Of a DNA stretch of 64,000 bases, positions 25,201-40,200 are shown piece by piece. Location of the stretch: assembly GCF_022581195.2 (NCBI RefSeq), contig NC_061459.1:3658001-3722000 (forward strand), in the 5' to 3' direction. The notes beneath the pieces were generated by a model that had not been told where the DNA came from, ran no database searches, and was given only the letters and a program-made list of their open reading frames with translations. Made by a program: the position numbers and the translations under genes. The stretch's first letter is position 1. Every line of letters starts with the position of its first letter. The stretch comes from Helicoverpa zea. Lineage: Eukaryota > Arthropoda > Insecta > Lepidoptera > Noctuidae.

Positions 25201-28200
25201 GCCATAACGGACGTGCGCGAAAAATATTTTTTCGGAATTGAATGCCTCAACAATTAAACTAAGATAAAATGCGAAATCTGACATGGAGCCGCGAGCGCAG
25301 CGAGCGCGAATTTTTTTGGGGATGCAAAGGGTGAAACAGTCAAAATTGATAGGAGACGACCAAAGCTAGGGCGGCTTTTTCCGAAATTTTATTGGTTTAA
25401 TTTTGCCGCCCCCTAAATAGCATTTGCCGCGCGCTACGCCACTGGTTAAGAATCTTTTATTTTGAAAATGTCCTTTTAACAGATGTACCTAACTGAAACT
25501 GGCAGTGTAAGTAAGTTCTTAGCGCTATTGCTGTGTTCGGAAATATTGAAATCAAATCATAAGTAAAAAGATATTGTATTTTTTAAATATTACGTGATAA
25601 CTCGCTGGATTTGCCGCCCCCTAGGACGTGCCGCCCGCGTGCTGTGCACGCGCTGCACGCCCGTGTTAGATTTGATACATAATAGAGCAATTTAATGTAT
25701 TATTTAATTATTGAAATCCCAAGAATAAGTGTAGAAAGCAAGGAATAAACATAAAGGTATAAAAAAATAAATAAAACATTTTCTATGATCAATATCAAAT
25801 CGAAATGAAAAATCATTTATTCAAACTTGGCTGCAAAACAGCACTTTTAGAACGTCAGGATTTTACAATAGACAGCCCCCAAAACGCCCACCCTTCACCA
25901 CTTCCTATGTGTTTTTGCTGGGAAGAAGAAGTGGTGGAACAAACTCCCCAGCAACACAATTCTGTCTGTATGGTTATAACCCATTAAAACATAAATCATA
26001 TATATCATAAAGAAATAATTCCATATGGTAACCCAATGTAATACAGCATAAATATATCTTAAAGACATGTATAAAGCGATAGATCACTATACATTTTAAA
26101 CATCAGCACAATAATACATAAAACAACAATTACAATAATCATATCACAGTAAGAAAATATAAATCAGGAAGAATACTTAACTTTCGTGTGTTGTCTACAC
26201 CTCAACGTCCACCAGAAAAGTGCCATGACTATTTTAAAACATTATTTCGAACAGTCATACTATCCCGCCACAATTGACCAATCACAGACAAGTAAGCTTT
26301 ATACACAAATAACTAAATTCACAATTGAAATAAACTAATTTAAACACACCAAATCTTATTTAAAACTTATAACGATAATTTTAATATTTATTTTAATCAT
26401 TAAACATGTAAGATTTTAGATATCAAATTTAATGAACATAAAACAATTAAATAAAGGTACCCTCGTTTTGATGTGCGTTTACAGAGACAGTAAAAATATT
26501 CAATAATTTGTCATTCAAAGTTCGTTTACAGAGATAGTTTAAATCAAGAAATATACAATAATCTAACACCCGCTTACGGCGGGCCTGCATATGCCAAACA
26601 AAATGGCAGCTCAGAACAACTACCACTTCATTATCTACCTAGCCTTTTCCCAACTATGTTGGCGTTGGCTTCCAGTCTAAGCCAATGCAGAGAAGTACCA
26701 GTGTTTTACATAGAGCAACTGCATATTCGACTTATCTGGCCAACCCTTTGCAAGACTGGTTGTCAGACATTCGGGCTTCTTTTTACCCATAAAAACTTCT
26801 GAAGATGTTCAAATGAAAGCCCTGATATCATGCCAATAATTTGGCAAGAACTGTGCTTATGTTAATTCGAATTAATGAACTGTAGTCATTTGCAGTTGGA
26901 ATTTCTAAGCTTCCGCTTAGATTAGATAGATAAGACCGATTTTGAATTATAAATTAGACAATAAGTTATAGATAATTTCAAATAATGTGATAATTTTTGG
27001 ACTGTGTTATACCTTCTGTTCAAAGAATGTAAGATTAACTGTGTCATCAATATTTACCATAGTATTTAGTATGTATAGATAGATAGATAGTGTTTAGTTA
27101 CTTGACTCCTTAGCCAAGGTCGAGATTGTTGCATTGATTTAGGAAAAGATAGCGTAATAAAAAAGGCTAACTTCACTTATTCTTGAAATGATGACAGTAG
27201 TGTAGGCGTGAGTATTTACAATAAGGTAATAGGGTATTACATGCATTTTTGAAATATATCTTAAATAAATTCTTTAGTCTTAATATATCTCTAAAAAATT
27301 AAAAATATTTTTTTTTCTCACGTTATGTACGAATATAAATTAATTGTTTTATCATAATTTCAAATTTCGCGCGTATTTCGCGAAAACGCGGCACACAACG
27401 GACGCCATGATTGTTTTTTGGTCATGACGTCATTACGTTAGTAAACAAACTACAGCTGTCAGTAATACATATTTTGATATGTATTGAAAATTTTAATAAT
27501 GAGTAATTATGCTCCGTATCGTTGGTATGTTGTTTCTGAATGTGAGAACACTAGTGTAAAAACACCAGACAAATTATGGATTCAAGTACCAGTCAGGATA
27601 TAAATATGAGAAACACTTGGTTAAAAGTTGCGAGACGAGATCCCGGACTGTTATCAGATAAATCTCGTTTATACTTTTGTGAAGATCACTTTGATGTAAG
27701 TAACTGTATTAACATTACCTATCTAATGAAATATACTCTTTAATGATAGGTTAACTACTTCAAGAATCAATACTTTGGGAAATGTGGATAATATTTAGAG
27801 GTTATACACTTTTGTTTACTACCGTAATGACGTCATTAGCATGGCGGCGACATTTCGTAGTGTTCAAAGACAGATAAAAAAACCTAAAAACTTTAAACTG
27901 CAATAAAAAATATATTTAAGTACCTTACGAAGTGAAACTAACATTTCCCGATTGCTTTTCCTCTAAACAATCATTGTAATACACTTTTAATTTTTTTCTC
28001 ATCTAGACTAAAATACCCTATTTCTGATTATCTATACTACTATGCTCTTTCAAAACCGAGATCCACTATAATAGCCAATCCAAGTATTCTATCTATTTTA
28101 TTATATTTATTTATTTATTTTCACTTTCCTACTGATAGGAATTGAACATTACTCATATGAGGTTAGTGGCAAAATTCTATCTCTAGTAAGCAAAACATCT

Positions 28201-31200
28201 TATAGATAGAATATTAGGAACTTCCGTAAGCAGTAAAGTAAGCTCCTAGTGAAAATTGCACGTTCATCATCCTCCTGCCCTTATTCCAATTTTTATTTGG
28301 GGTCGGCGCAGCATGTTTTCTTCTTCCATACTCTTCTGTCAGCAGTCATTTCACAAGTAACGTTCTCTCTAGCCATGTCAACATTCACACAATCCATCCA
28401 TCGTTTCTTTGTTTGAAAAATGCTTGTTGATTCCAGATAATAGAATCTCGCGAGCACGTAGAAGGGGAAGAGGAGCCGGGCTGCGTGAACGTGTCGCAGC
28501 TGAATCTCGTGGACCTGGCGGGGTCGGAGCGCAGCGGGCAGACGGGCGCCACGGGCCGACAGTTCATAGAAGGCACCCATATCAACAAGTCTCTCTCTGT
28601 ACTCGCTCTCGTCATCAATCAGCTGTCAGAAAACCCTAATAGGTACGTATTTACTTAGTATCACATTTTTTCTGCAATTTCGTCCGAGTTCTGAGGTAAC
28701 TAGGTCTCGTACCGGGATAAAATATAGTCTACTTTACTCGGGTAAAGTGTAGATTTCTAACAGTATGAGAAGTTTTAAAAGTGGACCATCATTACAAGCA
28801 AACAAAAATACATTTTTCCTCTTTATAATATTAGTACGGATTAGATGTTTTCCGCAGTTTCGTCCCTGAGTCCTGAAGAAACCGTAAAGCGCACTGGATT
28901 AAAAATGGCCTTTACCATTCTTTAATAAATAGTGTATAAAATTTTGATCAGTAGTTACTGAGATTTACTCGCTTTGCATCTGGCAATCAAGCATAACATA
29001 GAAAAATGTCTAATAAACTTTACAATATCCTTTCAGATATGTGAATTATCGCGACAGTAAATTGACGCGTATCCTGCAAAACTCGCTCGGAGGTAACGCA
29101 AAGACGACAATCATTTGCGCCATCACACCAGCCGCTGTTGAGGAAACTATTTCTACATTGCAGTAAGTTTTCATATTCATATATCGCGGATATATGCGCT
29201 ATATATGGTGAATTGCATATTAAACATAGCTCATATATATGTGCATTAACTAAAACGCACAAGCCTTCATTTGCGCTGTCGTCACGTCAGTTGGCTGTTG
29301 AAGCAAATGATCTAAATATAATATGTCATAGAAATTATGTAGTTTATTATTACTTAGCCATGTGATCATGGTATTCAAAATAATATTCAGACACTAAAAC
29401 ATTGGATGTAAACTTAACATTCTTCGATTTCTTCAGTGTTTAGACTCTAACAGCCAGTTTCTTCATCAAAAGTTAAAGCCAAAGTAATGTCTAAAGTAAA
29501 AGTAACGGTCAAATTCAATTTTTCTATTCGTTTTGCTGTCACTTTAGCCTTGAAAAAACGAATTTGACCGTTACTTTTACTTTAGACATTACTTTAACTT
29601 TTGATGAAGAAACTGGCCGTAAGAGTCAAAAGTCCTATGTGTTTTTAGATTCGCGAACCGAGCCAAAGCTATAAAGAATAAGCCTGAAGTGAACGCCGTA
29701 GCCACTTCTAACAACACCATGATCCAACGACTCACGAAGCAGATGTGTGACCTCAAAGCTCAGTTGGAGAGCAAGAAGAATATAGAGGTTTGTCTCCTAA
29801 CTTTACATCACACTAATATAAAAGTGAATTTTTCGACCATGCTTCGTATCATTCGAGGTCACGCCTATCTACTGATAACTTAAGTAAATCATCAAAAAAA
29901 TAATATTTGAATACCCTCCTACCAGTTGGAGCATTTACTAATTAATTATTTATTTACAGCAAGACAATCATAAGTTACAAAGCAAGATACAAAACCTGCA
30001 GAAGTTAATATTGAACGGGTTTGCTCAGAGACGTAGTATGGACCTTATTAGTGGCCCTCGACGAAAACTACAGCAGCCTAGGAGAATAACTATATCTGCA
30101 TTTAATTCTATATCTGAGGAAGAGCCGGTCGTCAGTATACCTAAGTTTTGTACACCCAGTTTGAAGTACAAGTAAGTACCCACATGCTTTTGTTCAATAT
30201 TTTCTGAAGTCCAGTCTGGAATCCTGTGTTTTATATGGAGTGATTGCTTATCTGAGCTTGTTGTGACTGATTGTTAGATTTCCTGGCTTCTGAATAACAC
30301 GTAACAATTGCCAAAGCCTCCACTTTCACGTGCATTCTGGAAAACGGAGAAACTCATCATGATGCCAAGCATTACTTAAACGTGTGACTGTTACTTCTCG
30401 AGCTAGCCATTTTGAAGTTACTCACATCCCGGGTACCTAATATTCTTTTGTACCAGGATAAAATACAGCCTCAGTTACTGGGTAGCAATTTAGCTTCCCA
30501 ACAGTGAAACTGACCTACATTCATGGATTTTGTCGCAAAAACTCGTAAAAGTACTTTTATTTAAATGTGTAATATTCGCGTAAGTGTCAGAAATGAATAA
30601 GTGTGGTATTGTATTGCAGCCCCCTGGTGGTCCCGAAGCTGGGCGAGCTGGCGCCGGTGGCGGAGGAAGGCAAGCTCTCGGCCGAGGCCGGCGAGCCGGC
30701 GCGGGTGGTGACGCCGCCGCCAACAAGGACCGTCTTCTTCAGCAACGAGGTCATCGAACTTGGTCAGTTCTACTGCATCTATAACGCAGGCTTTGAACTT
30801 TTTGTCAGTACTCAGTGCAATAAGTACTAAGAAAGATAGCACCCAAATTCAAGTCCCTTCTCCTTTTACATAAAATAAATATATTTTGAGTGATAGAAGG
30901 CCCAATCTTAGTACCAAACATTTGGACCAGTACCTGATTGTTAATGTCTACAAGGACACAAAATGTTACATTGTTAATGTACCCTGCAATTGCATGTAAT
31001 TTGCATTTAATGTTGCATATTTCTAGCTTTTTATGATGCGTTTAATCCGGTCGTTATTTATAATAGTAATATTATAGATAGATTTATGTACTCATACACA
31101 ATACAGGAGAAATCGAAACGAGTCGAACCGCCGTAAAGTTTGGCGAGAACTGGCTATAAGAAATACTATTGTATTGTGAACTTCACAATGTGATAGGCAT

Positions 31201-34200
31201 GTGCAAAAAAAATGTGTTTATGGAGTGTCTTTCCGGTTCTTCTCCAAGAGCCCTACCCCTTGGAACCATGCAACTAACTTGACATTTCAAAAGCTTTTAT
31301 AGACCTATTTGAAATAAGAAAAATTTAGTTTGAAGGACATTCTCATAATATGGCCATACCCAGCAACAACTAATGACATGTTTTTTACTTTATAGATAGC
31401 GATGACGACTCGACACGAGACGATGTACCGACATGCTCACCCATTCACAAATGCTATGGTAAGTAAATAACATATTTAATTTCATAATATACAGTGTAAT
31501 TCGCGCCAAATAACTGTGCGCCTCTGAAGTTGACATTCGACCTTGCCTTTGCGCATTAGTATATTGTTCATACATTTTGATTATTCTAAATTGGGTAGTA
31601 CATTTATTTATTTCATAACATATTATTTATATTTTTAAATAATAAATTAAAAAAAAAATAAAAAAAAAACATTCTAAATTTATTAATAACCACCTTTGGA
31701 CAAGTAAAGCTACTCGATAAAAACTGTTTACTAAAAAATCATTTTTCTAATCATGTAAAATAGGGTGCGTTATATAAAAGTTATTATTACTTTCAGGTGC
31801 AACAAAAACACCGCCATGCGTACTCAGGCGAAATGCTAAAGAGGCTGAAAGAAATTTAAAAGGCTTAATCGAGCTAACCGAAAGAGAAAAAATGTATTCG
31901 CCTGAAGTGGTAAGTTTGACTATCATGCTTTTACCATCTCACAAGTTGTTTATAAATTACACCGTTTTCCCCACATAAACTCCCTTCCTCAGAAAATGTG
32001 CAATCTATCATCATCTTCCAAGCCTTTTCCCAACTATGTTGGGGTCGGCTTCCAGTCTAACCGGATGTAGCTGAGTACCAGTGTTTTACAAGGAGCGACG
32101 GCCTATCTGACCCCCTCAACCCAGTCACCTGGGCAACCCAATACTCCTTGGTTACTCGTGACTGGTGTGGTTAACTGGGCTATCTACCACTGAAACAATT
32201 TTTCAAATCGGTACAGGACTTCATGAGATTAGCGCCATCACAAGCAAACAAACCCTTCAGATTTACAATATAAGTATAATATTGTAAAGACTTATATAAT
32301 ATATGTAAATTATTGTATCTATTAACTAATAAGACTTTGTGTTTTTTCAGATTGAATATATAGAAAAATTAGAACAAAATACCACTGTGATAGCGAAACT
32401 ACAAGACGAAATTGAAGTACTGAACAGAGAAAGCAAAGAAAAAGATTCAGAAATGGACTTATTGAGAAGCAAAGTTAAGAAGTCTGAGGAAGATATGAAG
32501 GCTCTAGTTGCTGCTAAGGTAAGCTATATAAATTAGTTTTTACCAATTTATATGTCCAGTTTAATTTTACAAAGTAATAAATCATTGTACAATGTACAAC
32601 TAAAACTGTCAATACTGCGTACACTAATATTATGACCTTGAATGATTGGTTGTACGGATGGTTGTTACTTTTTAACGCACAAAACCAGTGAAAGGATTTT
32701 GGTGAAACTTTGCAGTAATTTAGATTATTTATCTGCCAATATAACATAGGCCAATTTTTTGTACTTGGGGATGCGGGCAGCAGCTACATTCAAAATAAAT
32801 ATATTATACTAGCCGTTTTCCTGCGTTTTCACCCGCGACCCGTGGAAACTACTGCCCATACCGGGATAAAATATAGCCTATGCTAATCGCAGATAATGTA
32901 GCTTTCTAATTGTGAATGAATTTTTAAAATCGATCCAGTAGTTTTTGAGTTTATCCATTACAAACAAAGTTTTCATCTTTATAATATTAGTATAGACTCA
33001 AAAAATATTCATATTTGTTCATAAAGATCGAGCTGCTATCTCAATGTGACAACTTTAACACTAAATTGACGGACGCGGAAGTGAGTTACGAAACCCTTCG
33101 GAATAAAGCCAAACTTCGTGAAGAAGAATTGCTGTCTTTGTTAGAAGAACTCACTGCTAAAAATAAGAAGCCTGAAGATATTGGTAAGTACATAGACATA
33201 GAAATAAAACTTCAACTTTGAAAGTTCAACAAAGTTCAAACTTTCAACTTTAAAAGGTATTTTTGTATTCATGGCGCAATCGTATTCCTTAAACTATTGA
33301 AATAAAATATTTGTCAGTTATTTGGACACTCTTAACTAATGATAAAAAATTTAAAACGGTCGCATATGTGGTAATTTGACCGCTTGAAATGGGTCAGTCC
33401 TTTGTCTCTCTTCCTAAATCTTTCTTGTGTTACAAAAACTGTATTATTTTATAGGTAAAATGCTGTCCCGTACGTTAGACAAAGAGGTACATTTCATGGA
33501 TATCTCGAAAGACATTTCTCTTGTCAATAGTGACAGTGATAGTGTTGTCAATGGGAATGATGATGGAACCGATCATATTAATGAACTAGTCGCCGAAACT
33601 CAATCTCAACTCGATATGAGAAATCAAACAATCATAGATTTAGAGGCTACCATATTTTCCCAAAAACAAAAGATCTCCATGTTAGAGGACCTGAATAAAA
33701 GTCTCCAGGAAGAAGTTAGCGCGGTTAAAGATAAACTCGTTTACATAGAAAATGAAAATACTTTACTCAAATCTACACTGGATACTCTAAATTCTACAAT
33801 AAAAGAACAAAAAATAAATTTGGAAACCGCAAAAGCTGACATAGATTCGTATAATACTCTTATACGGGAACTGCAAATAAAATTAACCCAAAAAGATAGT
33901 TCATCATCCATTGACATCAATGATAGTGCTCTTGATAATATGATAGCCAATGAAGAAAAGTTCATTGCTAACAATGAGAACATGAAAAATATAATTCGGT
34001 CTCTTAAAACTGCCCTCGAATCGCGTAATAAAGAAGTTGAGAGACTAAAATCTGCAGCGCAAGTGAATGACAAAGCCTCATTAGATAATTTAGCTTTAAC
34101 GAAAGAGCTTGAATTAAAATCAAAAGAAATTGATGCATCACATGAAAAGGTTGAAAGCTTAACAAAACAAATTAATGAGAATGTAACTAGTATACACAAA

Positions 34201-37200
34201 CTTATGCTTGAAAAGAATGTTCTCAAAGTAGCCGAAAACGAACTCTCTGAGAAACTGGCAAATTGTGAAAACAAAATTAGTGAACTCGAAAAAATTAATC
34301 TAGAGAACTCCATTTCTAATGAACGACTCAAAGAAGAAAATCTTGAACTAACGAAATCAATAGCAGAAAAAAATGTCACGGAAAAAGAATTACTTGAATT
34401 CAACAAACAATTTGTTAAACAAATCGAGGAAATGACTGCCAAGACTAACCAGTTAGAACAAGAAATAAGCGAAAAACGTGATCTTATATCTTCTCTTGAG
34501 AAAGAAGATAAAGAATCCAAGGAATATTTGCTTAACGCCAAAGCGGCCGTACTGAAATCACAACTTATACTCGGTACTTTGACCGGGAACATGCAAGAAG
34601 TACCAGAAATTATTGACAACTTTGTAAACGTTTTTAGTGTACTAAGTAACAGCATGAATACTTTGGAAAAGGTTGCCAATGATGTTGCCAAACAAAAAGA
34701 GGAAGCTTTGAAAAATAACAATGACTTAAAAATCAAGTTAGAAGAAGTGATTTCGTCACATAAATCTGAGATTTTAGTACTGCAGGAACAACTTGACATA
34801 CATAGCATCTCTGAATCCAACGTCAGTCAGGAAAACTTATCATTAAGTAACAGAATAAGTGAGTTAAACAATGAGCTCGAAATGAGCCGCCATGAGCTAC
34901 GTACTCAAATAACACAAAACGAGAATTTGGTAGCTAATTTAACTCAAGCTACAGAAAACGTCGAGACATGCAATAAGATAATGGATGGTTTACGGACAGA
35001 AAAACAGAATTTAGACCAGACTGTAATAAACTTGCAAAAAGATATAGAAAATCTAATGTCGAAGCTGCAAGAAAAGGATAGTTTGTTAAATGATAAGATC
35101 TCCGAAATCAATATTATTGAGGAACGAATTATTAACTCTCAACAGGAGCGAGACGAGCTGTTAAATAGTATTTGTAATAAAATTACACAATTCACGATCA
35201 ATTTCAATATTCAAAATGATATTGGGGATGAAGGCCATGGTGACTGTAGTAAGGTCCACGAACGTATTCTTCTTACATTAGACAGTATAGGAAATCACAT
35301 ATCACTAATGAACGTGAAAAACGTCAATGATGATAGTGCCAATGTAGACGAAATATTGTTAGAAGCCCAGAAGGAAATAGCAGCTCTGACACAACAGAAT
35401 CTCAGTCTCATAGAACAGTTATCTCAAGTAGAAAACAAACATAGTGAATTATCTTTTGCAATGAAAAAGATTCAAGAAGACAATAAACAACTAAATAAAG
35501 AATTGACTATGAGTCAAAATATACTACAAAGTCTACAATCAGAACTTGAGCAAAAATCTGATGATTTAACAACCATGGAACGCAAAGTTCTGGAATGGAA
35601 AGAACAGTTTAAAAGTCTTGACACTATAATGACAGAGCAGATGGCAGAACTTAAATTGGAAAACGAAAAACTTAAAGCTCGCATCGCGGAAAATAAACTG
35701 CAACCGCAAGCAGTAGTAACTTATGAACATAAAGATTCTTATGACAATAACAATAAAAAAGCTGGTGAATTAAAAGAGAGCTCAAGCACATGCAGCGAGA
35801 TTTCTTCTCCTCCTAGCCTGTTAACGATATGCTGCAACAAAATAGTAGATTCCATACAACCTAAAGAAAATGAATCTAAAACTTCGACTGTAAGTTCTAA
35901 CACTGAGTATTCAGGTGAAACTCACAAAACTTACATAGTCGAATGCAAATGCAAACTACTTGCCGCAGAACTAGAAGCTTCTAAAGAAGAGAACTCTAGA
36001 ATCATTGCACTTTTACAGCAAATGGAAGCAGGAAACAAACATCTTATTCGAGAACAAGAAACCTTACAGTCTGAAATTCGGCATCTTCTTGGCCCTGCCG
36101 AAGAATTGCAAAAGAAAATCGTAAGTCATAAAACTAATTTAACTATCTTAACTGCCACCACTAATGCAGAAAACAAATCTCTAAAATCCCAAGTAAAAGT
36201 ATTACAACATCATCATCGCCGCTTCCACAATGTATGTCAGCGAGATTTACCAGAGTTTAAAAAACAATTACGAGAACTAATGATTTTGTTAAAGGGAGAT
36301 CCTTCGGTTGCTGAACAACAAAATGCCAGTTTTAAACGATATTCGCTGCCCGATGTGCTAGACAGCAGCACTGCTCTTCCTAACTTTAAAAACGAATCTA
36401 CTTTAGATGGAGACCTTTTGATGCTTGATACCAATGTAACCATAACTACGGCTGCAGATAACACCTTGACTGGTCAAGATCAAACATGTTTAGATTTAAC
36501 ACAATTCTACAATGAAGCTTCTTGTCAGACGAATGATTTAAATCAAACTGATAACCAAACTATGCAAGACATGACAATTCTATGTGATCATAACCAGAAC
36601 ATGACAGAAATGATAAATATGTTAAAAGAAGAAAATGCAACTCTACGTGAGTTAGTAAATAAATATGGTGAGATTAAAGAATTTACGACAGATGCAGCAG
36701 TGAGTCCTGTCAAGTCGAATGAACCCGTTACTAATTCTGTGGATGACAAGATCAGTGTAATTTATGAGTGTGCTAATTGTAAAAGGCAAGCAGAGTTACA
36801 ACAAGCACATGCAAAACTATTTGATGATTTAAAAACAGTAACTCAAGAACTGACAGAAATAAAAGCACAAAAATCTGAAATCGAAGAAAAGTACAACTAT
36901 CTGGTCCTAGAAACACCCTCAACTGATATTCTAATAAAGAAGTTAAATAGTTTAGAAAAAGATTGCAATACTAAAATCCAAGAAATTGCCAAACTTAATA
37001 AAATATTGAGTATTAAAACGGAGCAATTGAAAAGTTTACAGGATGAAAACGATACATTGTCAACACAAGTTTTTGAAAATGTTTCCGAAGCCGATGACTT
37101 GAACAGAGAGTTAGACAATGTGAGAAAAATTAATACTGAATTGTTAGAGAAATGTAGCAAGTTAGAGCAATCTGCCAAGGAATCTAATGAAAGCTTAAGC

Positions 37201-40200
37201 AATATTGCTACTATTTGTTCTGAATGTATAACCAAAGATGAGCGTATAAAGGCAATGGAAATGAAGCTAATGAAATCGCATTCAAAATTAAACAGGAGTC
37301 TAAGCGATTCGGATACCTCTTCTAGGTTTAACAAAATTGTTACTTTACAAAGTGAATTGCACGCGGGCAGAGAAGAATGTAAGGAGATAACCGAAGATGT
37401 AGCCAGTATTAAAAACCATTTAGACCGCAGCAATCTCGCGATGGATTTAGATGATAGTTTGAGTGAGTCGAACATCTACCCATTCACTAAAGATTATAGC
37501 ATTAGTAGCCCTCAATCTATCAAATGTACTATGCCCGACATTCCGGAGGAACGCACCTCGGATATTTATGTGATGGAAAAAATTGACTGTCTTAATTACT
37601 ACGTTGAAAAGACAGGCTTCAACAAAGATAATGTCGGCCGTGATATCAAAATTATCGATCTCATGAAAACGTTTTACGAACATCTAATCACTCAACACGG
37701 CAATGAAGTACAGAATCTAACCAATAAATTGAAAGACTTCGATGAGTCTAAAAGCCAGTTAGAAATCCAAATCTGTTCCCTAATAGAAAAGCATTCTCAA
37801 GTAGCCACGGCATTGCAACAAAAAGATCAAGATTACAACACAGTAGCAAACACATTATCGTTGATAAAACAGAATATTCATACTCTTAATCAAGAAGTTA
37901 CTAAAGCATCTGACATTGACATCAATAAACTAGTGAACATGTACAAAGATAATTTCTTTAAAGTGCTAGACAAAGATTTAGGATTTTCGAGCATGCAAAT
38001 CATCGATGCTCTAATCAATAACATTGTAAACAAGCATCAAACAGATTTAACGGAAATCAAGGATCGTTATACCAAATTACAAGAACATATGGAAAATGTT
38101 ACTCTGGAATTGAAGACGGTCAATGAAAACTTGGCACAGATGAAAGAGCAGTTGGCTGCCAAAGAAAGCGAATACAATTTACTAAAAGCCCAAAAAGAAA
38201 GGATCCATCAAATAAGCAACGCTGTAACATTAGATATAATTAAAAGAGACAAAGAGCTAACAGAGACACTTAATAATGGTTATAACAAACTTATGGAACT
38301 TAATATAGTAAATAGCGAAAACGTCGATATGACATTGCCAGCAAATGTGAATGTTAGCCTTCTCTTTGATCACCTGATTAACAAACATAAAGACAATAAC
38401 CATCTTGATAAAGAAAAGGAAAAAGAAAATCTTGCTCTAGAAGTGAAGACTTCGAAACAAATCATAGAAGAAAAACAAAAAGAAATTGAAGCACTTCAAT
38501 CACGTGGAAGAAACTTACAAGAAATCAATAACGGAGTAACAATAGACTTAGTTGAAAAACAGAACAAACTACAAGCCCAGAATCAGATATACGAAAGTCA
38601 ACTCGAAGAAAATAAAACTAATGTTGAATTAATAAAAAAAATGGAAGAAGAAATCCAACAGTTACGGAATGTCGTTGTAGATAAAGAAAACACTATCGAA
38701 AAACTTGAAATGAAAATAAGTACTCAAGTTGAATTAATAGAAACTGTTAAAAACTTACAAAATGATATTTCTCACTTGAAATCAATGAATGATATCATAG
38801 TGAAAGAAAAAGATTCTTATTCTTCCGAACTTGTGAAATCTGGTGAGACGCTCAAACAAAATAGCATGGAAATGGATAGGATGACGTCAGATATATTAGT
38901 GCTGAGGGAATCTGTGAGGGAAAATACTATGATAATAGATAATTTGAATACGGAAGTAAAGAATTTGTTGAAGCAGAATATGGAGTTGAAGGGACAGTTG
39001 GAAGAAAAGTCAAGGGAGTGCTTTAGATTGGAGACTAACATGAAAACTCATGAAAAGACAGCTGAGATTCAATCGAGAATGATAATGAGGTGAGTTTCCT
39101 ATATTCTTAGTACACTTACAGCTTTCTTGGGTGTTTCTGACATGTATTCCCAAATATTGTACTTTTTTTGTTCATTATTTTTCAATACGTAACTATATAC
39201 ACCAACCGACACAACTAAATAAACAATAATGACACAATACCCCTGCCTACCCGATTTCAGTACGAGATCCAGATTTGAAAGTAAACATGATTGTATCCAT
39301 GGCACCCTAACATGATTAAAAACTTGTTGCTATGATAACGAAATCCTAAACAACACTTAGCTATTTTGTAATAAAAAAGTGAATAATTTAATCAAAATAA
39401 ATTAATGAATAATTGATTTGAAATAAAATGTTACAATATTGTAGGTAAGGATAACACTACACTTGAGATGAATTTCAGAATTAAACAATACATACTATCC
39501 ATCAGTGGACAAAATATTCAAGGGCATCATAGCGATTTTATCAGCACTTATTATTACAACTTTGATCATGATTTAAAAAAATATTACAGGCTAGAAAAAC
39601 AGAAGAATGAGGACGACAGCACTATAAGTGAGAAGAGCAAGCTAGTAGATGAGCTCAAACAAAAATGTGCTGCCTTACAGAAACAATGCGATTCAGTACA
39701 CAATGGCACAAATGAAATTGACGCCTTGAGGAAGAGTAAAGAGACTTTAGAGGTATGTTGATAGCCTAATTGTATGTATATTAACTTTTTCGCTAACTTG
39801 CTTTTCCGCTTTTTCGAAAATTGGGAGGTTTGGCATCTTATACACTGCTCTGTGTTCGTGTTTTACATAAAGGGCCTGCCTGTCGAATGTACCTCAATCC
39901 TGTTAGTGTAGCCTTGTTAACACTGGTGGTCACTTTTACTACTTGCAATCATTTTTCTAATGAATGCATCGACGTCTTAACCTGCTTCCTTAGGTTTAGA
40001 AAAGCACTCGTATCATCCTGACAATGATACAATGAATTTAAGAATTAAAAAAAAAAAAAAAAAAAAATTGAAAAACAAAAGAATATTCTATTCTGTTAAG
40101 TATAATTTAAATTGTATTATTCAGGCTCGGGTGATTGAACTGGAAACGCAATTGGAGGCGAAATCCCGGCCGTCCATTGATGCTATCGCAGATTCGTCGC

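Noticed and set aside
33741..34820. 359-codon open frame on the minus strand
   Set aside because: It lies wholly inside kinesin exon 14, antisense to its coiled coil. Ser/Leu/Phe-rich translation is the usual mirror of Glu/Lys/Asn-rich coding sequence.
36897..37475. 192-codon minus-strand open frame
   Set aside because: Antisense shadow of the same kinesin exon; no start context, domain or splice signals of its own.
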